From NCBI GenBank assembly GCA_021160185.1, contig JAGHDA010000034.1:1-13306 (forward strand): a DNA stretch of 13,306 bases, in the 5' to 3' direction. A program made the translations under genes and the position numbers. Below, in pieces: positions 7,173 through 13,306 of this stretch. Every line of letters begins with the position of its first letter. Position 1 is the first letter of the stretch. Below the pieces are notes generated by a model, which was not told where the DNA came from, made no database searches, and saw only the letters and a program-made list of their open reading frames with translations. The DNA is from Verrucomicrobiota bacterium. GTDB lineage: Bacteria > Verrucomicrobiota > Verrucomicrobiia > Limisphaerales > CAZBKV01.

Positions 7173-8210
7173 TCACGGCGCTCCCAGCCGGTCCCGAATC
7201 CGCGCGGCGGCCCATCGGGCGTGCTCGGCCAGCGTTTCATCTTCCGAGTTTGCCAGCTCCTCCAACGAGGCAAGCGCCGAAGCGCCTCCAACGTTTCCCA
7301 GCGCTACGCAGGCGTTGCGGACCAGGCCGCGGCGCTTGGGGCGCAGCAGCGGCGTGCCTCGGAAACGGACGCGGAAAGCTTCATCCTCCAGCCGGAGCAG
7401 TTCCGCGCAATCCAATCGGCCTGAGCTCCATTGGGTTTCAGGACCGAACAGCGCTCCGGGGCCGCTTCGACGATTCCACGGGCATGCCTCCAGGCAGGCG
7501 TCGCAGCCGAAGAGCCGGTTGCCGAAAGAGCCCCGCAGCTCCCGCGGGATCCCATCCCGCGCTTCAATGGTCCAGTAGGCCGCGCACCGGGTTGCGTCCA
7601 GCTCGAAGGGCTTTCTCAGCGCGCCGGTGGGGCAGGCGTCCAGGCACCGGCGACAAGAGCCGCAGCGGTTGGGCAAAGGACGCTCCGGCTCAATTTCCAG
7701 CGTAGTCAGGACCACTCCGAGCAGAAGCCAGTTGCCGAATCGGGGGTGAATGAGTTGGGTGTTCTTCCCGATAAAGCCGAGCCCCGCCAGCCAGGCGTAT
7801 TCCCTCTCCAAGATCGGTCCGGTGTCTACGTAGGCTCGGGCGCGGCATCCCGGGCCGCCTAGCTCCTGGACAAAGTCGGCCAGTTCTTTCAGCCGCTTGC
7901 CCATGATCTTGTGGTAATCCAGCCGCCGGGCGTAACGGGCCACAATCCCCTCGTTCGCCGCCGCCTCCGTCCGCTCCGCCTCCGTCGAACCGTAAGCGCA
8001 ACCCACCGCCAGGACGGATTTCGCGCCCGGCAGGACGCGGCCGGGGTCCAGCCGCTCCGCCGCCCGCCGTTCCAGATAAGCCATTCCGGCGTGCCGTCCG
8101 GCGCGAAGCCAATCCACAAACGCCTTGCCGTGCGGCGGCGGGACGGCCGGGGCCGCGCCGAAAACATCAAAGCCCAACTGGAGGGCGCGCTCTCTGATCC
8201 GGGCCTTCAC
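7173..8210 (-). CDS. queG: Epoxyqueuosine reductase
   Basis: Performs the last step of queuosine synthesis, reducing epoxyqueuosine to queuosine in the wobble position of certain tRNAs; a cytoplasmic cobalamin and iron-sulfur enzyme. The 345 residues carry the family pattern: YVDTGPILERE (127-137) with catalytic D129, GFIGKNTQLI (145-154), and two [4Fe-4S] cluster motifs formed by C183, C186, C189, C193, C209, C236, C239 and C243 (CGSCRRCLDACP and CDACLEACPW). The C terminus (about 296-343) is HEAT-like, as in the Bacillus-type enzyme. The start is GTG 8210, whose GTGA overlaps the aroK stop; the frame stays open further upstream but only as a shadow of aroK. No good ribosome binding site is present, so translational coupling to aroK is likely. 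The other queuosine genes (queA, tgt) are not in the window. Length is slightly below that of the E. coli enzyme. Confidence 0.96.
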   Translation of the reverse strand: MKARIRERALQLGFDVFGAAPAVPPPHGKAFVDWLRAGRHAGMAYLERRAAERLDPGRVLPGAKSVLAVGCAYGSTEAERTEAAANEGIVARYARRLDYHKIMGKRLKELADFVQELGGPGCRARAYVDTGPILEREYAWLAGLGFIGKNTQLIHPRFGNWLLLGVVLTTLEIEPERPLPNRCGSCRRCLDACPTGALRKPFELDATRCAAYWTIEARDGIPRELRGSFGNRLFGCDACLEACPWNRRSGPGALFGPETQWSSGRLDCAELLRLEDEAFRVRFRGTPLLRPKRRGLVRNACVALGNVGGASALASLEELANSEDETLAEHARWAAARIRDRLGAP

Positions 8211-8752
8211 CGGGACCGTTTCTCGCCTCGCACCAGGCGGAAGTGGTAGACCACTTGCCGCACCAACAACGTAAGCGGCCGCAAGCCTGTGTTCATCAAG
8301 ACGTCCGCCTGCCGGTACACCGCCATGCGGCGGTTGAGCAATTCCCGAATCCGCGCTTTGGGATCGGGCGCGGCAAGGAGAGGCCGGTTTTTCTTGCGTT
8401 GGACCCGCTCCCAGATGATGTCGGGCGAGGCCCAGAGGCAAACCACCAGGGCGTGGCGTTTGAGGTTTTGCAGATGTTTCGGGTTCGCCCCCAGGCCGCC
8501 GCCGGTGGCGATCACCAGGCCGCGCTCGGAGGCCAGTTCGGCGACCACTTGCGCTTCCAACCCGCGGAAATACGGCTCGCCTTCCGCCGCGAAGATCTCG
8601 GGAATCGAGCGGCCCTCGCGGGCCTCGATCATCAAATCGGTGTCCACAAAACGGAATCCGAGGCGGCGCGCTGCGCGTTTGCCGACGCTGGTTTTGCCCA
8701 CTCCCATGAACCCGATCAGGGCCAGGTTATGGAATTCGCGCTCGCTGTTCAC
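8207..8752 (-). CDS. aroK: Shikimate kinase
   Basis: Phosphorylates shikimate to shikimate-3-phosphate with ATP, the fifth step of the chorismate pathway, in the cytoplasm. The 181-residue product is of normal size. Walker A is GFMGVGKTSVG (14-24); DTD (37-39) binds Mg2+ and shikimate; YFRGLE (61-66) supplies the substrate-binding Arg; ATGGG (82-86) is the glycine triad; and RPLL (123-126) is in the LID. The start is GTG 8752, overlapping the coaX stop as GTGA. A purine-rich GGGGGAAGAGG lies just upstream within the coaX end and serves as a plausible ribosome binding site. The C-terminal tail after residue 172 is basic (RLVRGEKRSR). It is flanked by coaX and queG with 4-base overlaps on both sides, so it is part of the same transcript. 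Confidence 0.96.
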   Translation of the reverse strand: MNSEREFHNLALIGFMGVGKTSVGKRAARRLGFRFVDTDLMIEAREGRSIPEIFAAEGEPYFRGLEAQVVAELASERGLVIATGGGLGANPKHLQNLKRHALVVCLWASPDIIWERVQRKKNRPLLAAPDPKARIRELLNRRMAVYRQADVLMNTGLRPLTLLVRQVVYHFRLVRGEKRSR

Positions 8753-9558
8753 GTGGCCTCTTCCCCCGCTTTTCCCCCATCCGGCGCCATGACCGCCTCT
8801 TCCCAGGCAAAAAGCAACCCTTTCAAAGCCAGGTTGGGACAAACCTTCGCCGGGAGGGCGGCCTCCCTGACAATCAGTCGGGCAAACCCGCCGGTGGCCA
8901 GAAACCTCGGCTCCGCCGGGGCCAGAGCCGCCTTCAAATCCTCCGCAACGCCGCGCACCAGATGACTGTAGCCCCGCACCGCTCCGATGCGCATGGCTTC
9001 CTGGGTGCTTCGGCCGATCACGCGGCGGACGGGCCGCACATCCACGCGAGGCAGAAGCGCCGTCCGCTGGTGCAAATAATCGAGCATCACCTCCAGACCG
9101 GGGGCGATGACGCCGCCCACGTAAGCGCCTCGGCCGTCCACGACATCGAATGTGACCGCCGTCCCGAAATCGACCACCACAACCGGCGCGCCGTAGAGCC
9201 GCTTGGCGGCCAAAGCGTTGGCCAGGCGATCCGGCCCGATGGTTTCCGGCTTGGGATAGTCCACTTCCAAGCCTCGAAGGACGTCCGCGGTGAGCACAAA
9301 CGGCGCGAAGCCAAGCGCGCCTTCCAGTTCGCGGCAGAGTCGCTTTGTAACTCGAGGGACCACGCTGCACACCGCCGCCGCCTTAACGCCGCGCTCTTGA
9401 AGAATGCCTCTGAAGTCAGGGCCGGCCCGCCCCTGGAGCCACTGCCGGGTGGGCGTCGCGCCTTTGACCAAAAACCGTCGGCCAACAGCCACCGCCCAAT
9501 CGATATGTGTGTTGCCCGCGTCAACCAGGAACACCGCAGTTGACCTCTTGTTTCCCAT
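8749..9558 (-). CDS. coaX: Type III pantothenate kinase
   Basis: Phosphorylates pantothenate, the first step of coenzyme A synthesis. The type III form is generally not feedback-inhibited by CoA and needs a monovalent cation; no other pantothenate kinase is visible here. The 269 residues hold the expected ASKHA-fold motifs: VDAGNTHIDW (12-21, phosphate loop), GPDRLAN (108-114, with the pantothenate-binding Asp/Arg pair), VVDFGTAVTFDVVD (128-141), GGVIAPGL (148-155) and ATGGFA (221-226). The ATG at 9558 is chosen because the family's conserved region starts a few residues later; a longer frame is open upstream but reads as an antiparallel-frame shadow of birA. No Shine-Dalgarno sequence is visible. 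It follows birA after 17 bases; birA-coaX adjacency is widespread in bacteria. Confidence 0.95.
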   Translation of the reverse strand: MGNKRSTAVFLVDAGNTHIDWAVAVGRRFLVKGATPTRQWLQGRAGPDFRGILQERGVKAAAVCSVVPRVTKRLCRELEGALGFAPFVLTADVLRGLEVDYPKPETIGPDRLANALAAKRLYGAPVVVVDFGTAVTFDVVDGRGAYVGGVIAPGLEVMLDYLHQRTALLPRVDVRPVRRVIGRSTQEAMRIGAVRGYSHLVRGVAEDLKAALAPAEPRFLATGGFARLIVREAALPAKVCPNLALKGLLFAWEEAVMAPDGGKAGEEAT

Positions 9559-9575
9559 GGCCCAAAGGAGCGGGC

Positions 9576-10592
9576 TCACCGCTGCTCGAGGATCGTGCCG
9601 CTGAGAAGCGCCTCGGCGCGGCCGTCGTCTCTTCGAATCACCAGGCCGCCGTTGGGATCCAACGCCTCGGCGCGGCCCGACACCCGCCGCGCGCCCGCCT
9701 CGACCGTGACCTCCCGGCCGAGGGTGCAGCTCAAGTCCCGCCACTCGGCGGCGATTTTCTCGAAGTCGCCCCGCAGGATCGCGTCATACACCGCGTCTAA
9801 TTCGCGCAACAGGGTCACAGCCACCGCCGCGCGGTCGAACCGCTTGCCGGCGGCAATGCGCATCGAGGTCGCCGCAGGGCGCAGTCTCTGGGGAAAATCC
9901 CTGAGGCTCAAATTCACGTTCACTCCCACGCCGAGCACGACGTATTTCACAACGTCGGTTTCGGCGTGCAGCTCATTGAGAATTCCCGCCGTCTTGCGGC
10001 CGTCAAGAAGGATGTCGTTCGGCCATTTAATGCGCGCGGCGCGGCGCGTGTGCCGCGCCACCGTCCGGGCCACAGCCACCGCCCCGGCCACAGTGAGCCG
10101 CGAGGATTCAGAGGGAAGGATGGCAGGCCGAAGAAGGACTGAAAGCCAAAGTCCTTTGGAGGATGGGGAAAACCATCGGCGGCCCATGCGCCCCCGCCCG
10201 CGGGTCTGCCCCTCGGCGAAGACGACGATCCCTTCCGCCACCCCGTCGCCTGCAAGCCGGTTGACCACGTCGTTGGTCGAGGAGGTTTTCCGAAAAACCC
10301 GGATGTTCCGGCCGATGCGGCGCGTCGGTCCCAACCGAGCCAGGAGATCGTCCGCATGCAACACATCGGGGCAGCCTAACAGCCGGTAGCCGATGTGCGG
10401 GGTGGCTACAATTTCATAGCCGATCTGCCTCAGCTCATGGATTCTGGCCCAAACAGCCGCTCTAGTGACGCCGAGACGCTCCGCCAGCTCCGCCCCGGAA
10501 ACCGCCTTGTTCCCGGCGCTGTGGAGCGCTTGGAGAATCGCCTGATCCAGGCTGGGCGGGAGAGCGTTTGATTGACTCTGAGGCCGTCTCAT
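9576..10592 (-). CDS. birA: Biotin--protein ligase with N-terminal repressor-type HTH domain
   Basis: Activates biotin to biotinyl-AMP and attaches it to carboxylase carrier proteins. The N-terminal winged helix (about residues 14-72, with GAELAERLGVTRAAVWARI) marks the bifunctional type that also represses biotin genes. The 338 residues match this class. In the ligase domain I see STN (105-107), the biotinyl-AMP loop GRGRMGR (132-138), KWPND (189-193, with catalytic Lys), GILNE and GVGVNVN (221-227). The C-terminal SH3-like domain (289-336) contains the sequence GRAEAL twice, 18 residues apart, encoded by an identical 15-base repeat at 9609-9623 and 9663-9677. The ATG lies 3 bases after the nadC stop; an AAGGG overlapping that region is a fair ribosome binding site. 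No biotin operator resembling the E. coli type is evident upstream of nadC, so the repressor target is probably elsewhere. Confidence 0.96.
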   Translation of the reverse strand: MRRPQSQSNALPPSLDQAILQALHSAGNKAVSGAELAERLGVTRAAVWARIHELRQIGYEIVATPHIGYRLLGCPDVLHADDLLARLGPTRRIGRNIRVFRKTSSTNDVVNRLAGDGVAEGIVVFAEGQTRGRGRMGRRWFSPSSKGLWLSVLLRPAILPSESSRLTVAGAVAVARTVARHTRRAARIKWPNDILLDGRKTAGILNELHAETDVVKYVVLGVGVNVNLSLRDFPQRLRPAATSMRIAAGKRFDRAAVAVTLLRELDAVYDAILRGDFEKIAAEWRDLSCTLGREVTVEAGARRVSGRAEALDPNGGLVIRRDDGRAEALLSGTILEQR

Positions 10593-10595
10593 CCT

Positions 10596-11450
10596 TTACC
10601 CTTCAAAGTCCAACCCGATGTCCACGGCGCGCGCCGAGTGCGTCACCGCCCCCACCGAGATATAATCCACCCCTGTCTCCGCGATTTGCCGAACGGTCTG
10701 GAGGGTGACGCCCCCGCTGGCCTCAGTCCGCGCTTTGCCCGAGGCCAGGCGAACCGCTTCCCGCAGCTGCTTCGGGTCCATGTTGTCCAAAAGCACCCAA
10801 TCCGCCCCCGCCTCGACCGCCTGGCGGACTTGATCCAGCGTGTCGGCCTCCACTTCCACCAAAACGCCCGGGCATTGTCGCCGGGCCAAAGCCGTCGCCG
10901 CGGCGATGGGATTGGGCGCGGCGTCCCGCAGGGCGGCCAGGTGGTTGTCTTTGATGAGAATCCGGTCATAGAGGCCCATCCGGTGGTTCTCGGCCCCTCC
11001 GCAGCGGGTCGCGTACTTCTCGAGCGCGCGCCATCCGGGCGTGGTTTTTCGCGTGTCCAGGATGCGCGCTCGGGTTCCGGCGATCTTCTCCACATATTGA
11101 GCGGTCAGAGTGGCCACGCCGCTCAGGCGCTGGACAAAATTCAGAGCGACGCGCTCTCCCGAAAGGATCGGCCGCGCGGGACCTTCCAATCGAAGCAGCG
11201 CCGCGCCGGCTTCCACGCGCCGACCGTCCTCGACAATCCGCTCCGCCCGAACTGCTTTCGAGAGCGCCCGGAACACCGCCTCGGCGATCTCCAGCCCGGC
11301 GGGAACCAGCGCTTCCCGAGCGCGCATCACCGCCCGCGCTCGCGTCCGAGGCGGCGTTACGGCGCGGGTTGTCAGATCGCCCGGACCGAGATCTTCCCGC
11401 AGGGCTTCGCGGATCAACTTTCGTGCGCTGTCCCACGCTCTCTCGTCCAT
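10596..11450 (-). CDS. nadC: Nicotinate-nucleotide pyrophosphorylase (quinolinate phosphoribosyltransferase)
   Basis: Converts quinolinate and phosphoribosyl pyrophosphate to nicotinate mononucleotide in de novo NAD synthesis. The 284 residues show the family hallmarks in order: EDLGPGDLTT (19-28), GERVALNFVQRLSGVATLT (98-116), DTRKTTPGWR (132-141), GGAENHRMGLYD (151-162), ILIKDNH (164-170), VEVEAD (198-203), LDNM (221-224), EASGGV (243-248) and YISVGAVTHS (263-272). I start at ATG 11450, which gives the usual N terminus; an upstream ATG at 11504 adds 18 unconserved residues that would cover the promoter. No Shine-Dalgarno sequence precedes 11450, and a -10-like box ends only 6 bases before it. 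It is the first gene of the cofactor operon; another NAD gene, nadE, lies at the other end of the window on the opposite strand. nadA and nadB are not in view. Confidence 0.96.
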   Translation of the reverse strand: MDERAWDSARKLIREALREDLGPGDLTTRAVTPPRTRARAVMRAREALVPAGLEIAEAVFRALSKAVRAERIVEDGRRVEAGAALLRLEGPARPILSGERVALNFVQRLSGVATLTAQYVEKIAGTRARILDTRKTTPGWRALEKYATRCGGAENHRMGLYDRILIKDNHLAALRDAAPNPIAAATALARRQCPGVLVEVEADTLDQVRQAVEAGADWVLLDNMDPKQLREAVRLASGKARTEASGGVTLQTVRQIAETGVDYISVGAVTHSARAVDIGLDFEG

Positions 11451-11456
11451 GTGATC

Positions 11457-11486
11457 GGTATAATGCCACGGGGCGTTTCGCGACAA
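11457..11486 (-). promoter_or_regulatory. Putative sigma70-like promoter of the nadC operon
   Basis: On the - strand, TTGTCG (11486-11481) resembles a -35 box. TATACC (11462-11457), or TTATAC one base earlier, resembles a -10 box, with a spacing of 18 or 17 bases. Each box matches the consensus at only about four of six positions. Initiation about 7 bases after the -10 would fall at the nadC ATG itself. This is a pattern match, not proof. Confidence 0.35.
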
Positions 11487-11503
11487 AAGGGCTGAACAAC
11501 ACA

Positions 11504-11533
11504 CGCTTCCCCCGCGCCCCTGCGCCGGAAGCG
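11504..11533 (-). terminator. Inverted repeat between sulfatase and nadC, possible terminator
   Basis: CGCTTCC at 11504-11510 and GGAAGCG at 11527-11533 form a perfect 7-base stem, extendable by about 3 pairs with G-U wobbles on the - strand, around a 16-base GC-rich loop. On the - strand it lies about 25 bases after the sulfatase stop and is followed by TGTGTTGTT, a poor U-tract. It could end the sulfatase transcript, but the long loop and weak tail make this uncertain. Confidence 0.3.
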
Positions 11534-11550
11534 CGCCGTGGCTCGCCTTT

Positions 11551-11566
11551 TTACTGACTTACTGAC
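11551..11566. repeat. 8-base tandem duplication across the sulfatase stop codon
   Basis: TTACTGAC occurs twice head-to-tail on the + strand. On the - strand this reads GTCAGTAA twice, so the sulfatase ends in TAA with a second TAA 8 bases later in another frame. It could be a slippage duplication or an excision footprint, and does not change the encoded protein. Confidence 0.6.
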
Positions 11567-13306
11567 GAGAGAGCAGATCTCCCAAGAGGCGCGGCACGTA
11601 GTTGCGGAGCCGACTTGGCAAACCGGGTTTTTTCGTAGGCAGCTCCTTGAGGCGCGGCAGGGCCGGCCTGGCCCGATCGCCCATCGCCCCGATCGCGTTC
11701 AGCGCCTCGACAGCCGCATAAACCCCGCTCTTGTCCATCGAAGCCAGATCCAACAGCGTCTTCAGCGCCGCCTTGGCGTCCTTTTCGTTCCCGTAACGAC
11801 CCAACGCCTCCGCCGCGGCGATTCGGACGCTCGGGGCCGGATCGGCAAGCGCTCGGCGAAGTTGATCTCCTCCCTCGGCCACCGCTTTCTCCCCGCGCAT
11901 CAACAATCCCATGGCCGCCCAGTAACGCACCGCAGGATCAGGATCCTGAAAACCGCTTAGAAGCTTGGGCAACGCCTCCATCCGAAGGAAGGAAGCCGCG
12001 TCCGCCATCTCCATTATGCGAGCCATCGGATACCGCTCCGAATCATGGCCCATGACATAGGGAGCGTCTTCGCCGGCGCGGCGGTGAAGCTCATCCTCAG
12101 GCAGGAAGCCCAGATCCCGCGTGGCCAACAGATGTTCCCGAAGGGCGGCGCGCATCCGCCCCAGCGCGGCGGCGTAACGAGGGTCGCCGGCGAGGTTGTG
12201 GACTTCGTCCGGATCGCGGCTAAGATCGTACAGCTCCTCGGGGGGCTTTCTCTGCCAGAAGCGGTCCTGCTCAGGCGTCAGCTTGCCCTCATCGTGGAGC
12301 TTCTTCCAAACCTGGGTGGTCGGAGTCTGGAACATGTAGGCCACATGCTGGCCGTAGATCTTGTGCGGCATGTAGTTGCGGATGTAGACAAATCGCCCCT
12401 CCCGCATCGAGCGCATCATGTCGATCCGCTCGTCCATCCGCCCCCGGAATCCGTAGATGTATTGCGCCGGGGGCGTCGCATAGGGCCCGAGAAACGCCTT
12501 GCCTTGCATCCATGCCGGCGGCTCCACTCCGGCCAGGCTCAACAGGGTCGGCGCCAGGTCCACAAAGCTCACCAGCCGCGCCGACGCGCCCCCGGCCTGA
12601 TAATCCGGCGGGGCCAGATCGCGGAACTTGGGCGGGATGTACACGATCAGCGGCACCTGAAGCCCCGAGTTGTAAGGAAACCGCTTGCACCGCGGCATGC
12701 CCGAGCCGTGGTCTCCGTAGAAGAAAACGATCGTGTCATCCGCCAGACCGGCCTCCTCCAGTTCCCGAAGCCGTTCGCCTGCCTGCGCGTCCATTAGGGT
12801 GATCTGGTCATAATACTGGGCCCAATCCTTCCGAACCTCCGGCGTGTCGGGATGGTACGCGGGCACGCGCACTTTGGCGGGGTCATGGACCCACTTGTGA
12901 GGCCGTTTCCGGATCTGACTCTCGTGAGTCACGGTGAAGTTGAAGATCGCGAAGAACGGTTGTCCCGGCTTGCGGTTCTTCCAATGGGCCCGGCGGGAGG
13001 ATTCGTCCCAAACCCGGCCGGGCTTGATCAGGTTATAATCTTCCTTCGAGTTGTTGGCGCAATAGTACCCAGCCTGACGAAGGAGCTGCGGATACATCGC
13101 AAATCCCGGCGGCATGGGGACGAGGCTCCGCATGTGCTGCGCCCCCGTGGACGGAGAATGGATGCCCGAAATGATCGCCGTGCGCGCCGGCGCGCACACC
13201 GGAGCGCATGACCAGGCCGCGCGATAGATCGTTCCTTTTCGGGCCAAGGCGTCCAGATTCGGCGTGGTGGCGTAAGCGTCCCCGTAGCATCCGAGCTGCG
13301 GGCCGA
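11559..13306 (-). CDS. Sulfatase with C-terminal HEAT-repeat tail (N terminus outside window)
   Basis: A sulfatase of the formylglycine-dependent alkaline-phosphatase superfamily, hydrolysing sulfate esters, perhaps on polysaccharides; the substrate cannot be told from sequence. The frame is open to the window edge, reading GCYGDAYATTPNLDALARKG before the motif, so the gene starts beyond base 13306 and a signal peptide would be outside. About 582 residues are visible. The CAPAR motif (13182-13196) fits CxPxR, where the Cys becomes formylglycine; the fourth position is Ala instead of the more common Ser. FFYGDHGSGMPR, about 165 residues later, is the second metal/active-site region. EELYDLSRDPDEVHNLAGD marks the end of the catalytic domain. 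The last part, about 11640-11980, is HEAT-like, with helices such as DPDPAVRYWAAMGLL and APSVRIAAAEALGRYG. Sulfatase plus HEAT is common in Planctomycetota and Verrucomicrobiota. A maturase is not in view. Confidence 0.93.
   Translation of the reverse strand, partial: GPQLGCYGDAYATTPNLDALARKGTIYRAAWSCAPVCAPARTAIISGIHSPSTGAQHMRSLVPMPPGFAMYPQLLRQAGYYCANNSKEDYNLIKPGRVWDESSRRAHWKNRKPGQPFFAIFNFTVTHESQIRKRPHKWVHDPAKVRVPAYHPDTPEVRKDWAQYYDQITLMDAQAGERLRELEEAGLADDTIVFFYGDHGSGMPRCKRFPYNSGLQVPLIVYIPPKFRDLAPPDYQAGGASARLVSFVDLAPTLLSLAGVEPPAWMQGKAFLGPYATPPAQYIYGFRGRMDERIDMMRSMREGRFVYIRNYMPHKIYGQHVAYMFQTPTTQVWKKLHDEGKLTPEQDRFWQRKPPEELYDLSRDPDEVHNLAGDPRYAAALGRMRAALREHLLATRDLGFLPEDELHRRAGEDAPYVMGHDSERYPMARIMEMADAASFLRMEALPKLLSGFQDPDPAVRYWAAMGLLMRGEKAVAEGGDQLRRALADPAPSVRIAAAEALGRYGNEKDAKAALKTLLDLASMDKSGVYAAVEALNAIGAMGDRARPALPRLKELPTKKPGLPSRLRNYVPRLLGDLLSRQ

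Noticed and set aside
10572..11495. 307-codon open frame on the + strand opposite nadC
   Set aside because: It is antisense to the strongly conserved nadC sequence with no family features.
11451..11558. Biotin operator or riboswitch upstream of nadC
   Set aside because: No palindrome resembling a BirA box and no recognisable riboswitch core is visible in the 108 bases, which also leave no room for a leader.

Overview
The window is GC-rich, gene-dense bacterial chromosome. It suggests a member of the PVC group, most likely Verrucomicrobiota or a close relative. The clues are a sulfatase with a C-terminal HEAT-repeat tail, a membrane-anchored spermidine-synthase-like protein, a circularly permuted YpsA (SLOG) protein and an uncharacterised signal-peptide/membrane protein of a kind I associate with that group. 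The placement is inference; no rRNA or other marker gene is present. I see no tRNA, CRISPR array, insertion sequence, integrase or toxin-antitoxin pair. No gene-free stretch exceeds about 125 bases.

Left part (1-5094): the 3' end of a glutamine-dependent NAD+ synthetase (nadE) is followed after 4 bases by a cpYpsA-family protein on the + strand. The cpYpsA gene runs tail-to-tail, with a 16-base overlap, into an exported DUF885 metallopeptidase-like gene on the - strand. That gene is divergent from a + strand gene for a multi-membrane-segment protein with a spermidine-synthase-type methyltransferase-fold domain. The 123 bases between the two divergent genes hold a perfect 10-base direct repeat spaced two helical turns apart, a candidate operator.

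Middle and right (5110-11450): seven genes on the - strand form one compact apparent operon, in transcription order nadC, birA, coaX, aroK, queG, an uncharacterised exported/membrane protein, and fmt. Junctions are 3 bases (nadC-birA), 17 bases (birA-coaX), two GTGA stop/start overlaps (coaX-aroK, aroK-queG), then 62 and 33 bases. The theme is small-molecule and cofactor supply: NAD (nadC), biotin attachment and probably biotin repression (birA), coenzyme A (coaX), shikimate/chorismate (aroK), queuosine in tRNA (queG) and initiator tRNA formylation (fmt). A sigma70-like promoter lies so close to the nadC ATG that a leaderless transcript is predicted.

Right edge (11559-13306): a sulfatase with a formylglycine motif and a C-terminal HEAT-repeat tail, on the - strand and cut by the window end. 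Between it and nadC lie 108 bases with an inverted repeat (possible terminator) and an 8-base tandem duplication across the sulfatase stop codon.

The region is mainly ordinary metabolism. I did not find a convincing new defence or mobile system. The items most worth a second look are the unknown queG-fmt intervening protein, the nadE-cpYpsA pairing, the spaced direct repeat and the predicted leaderless start.
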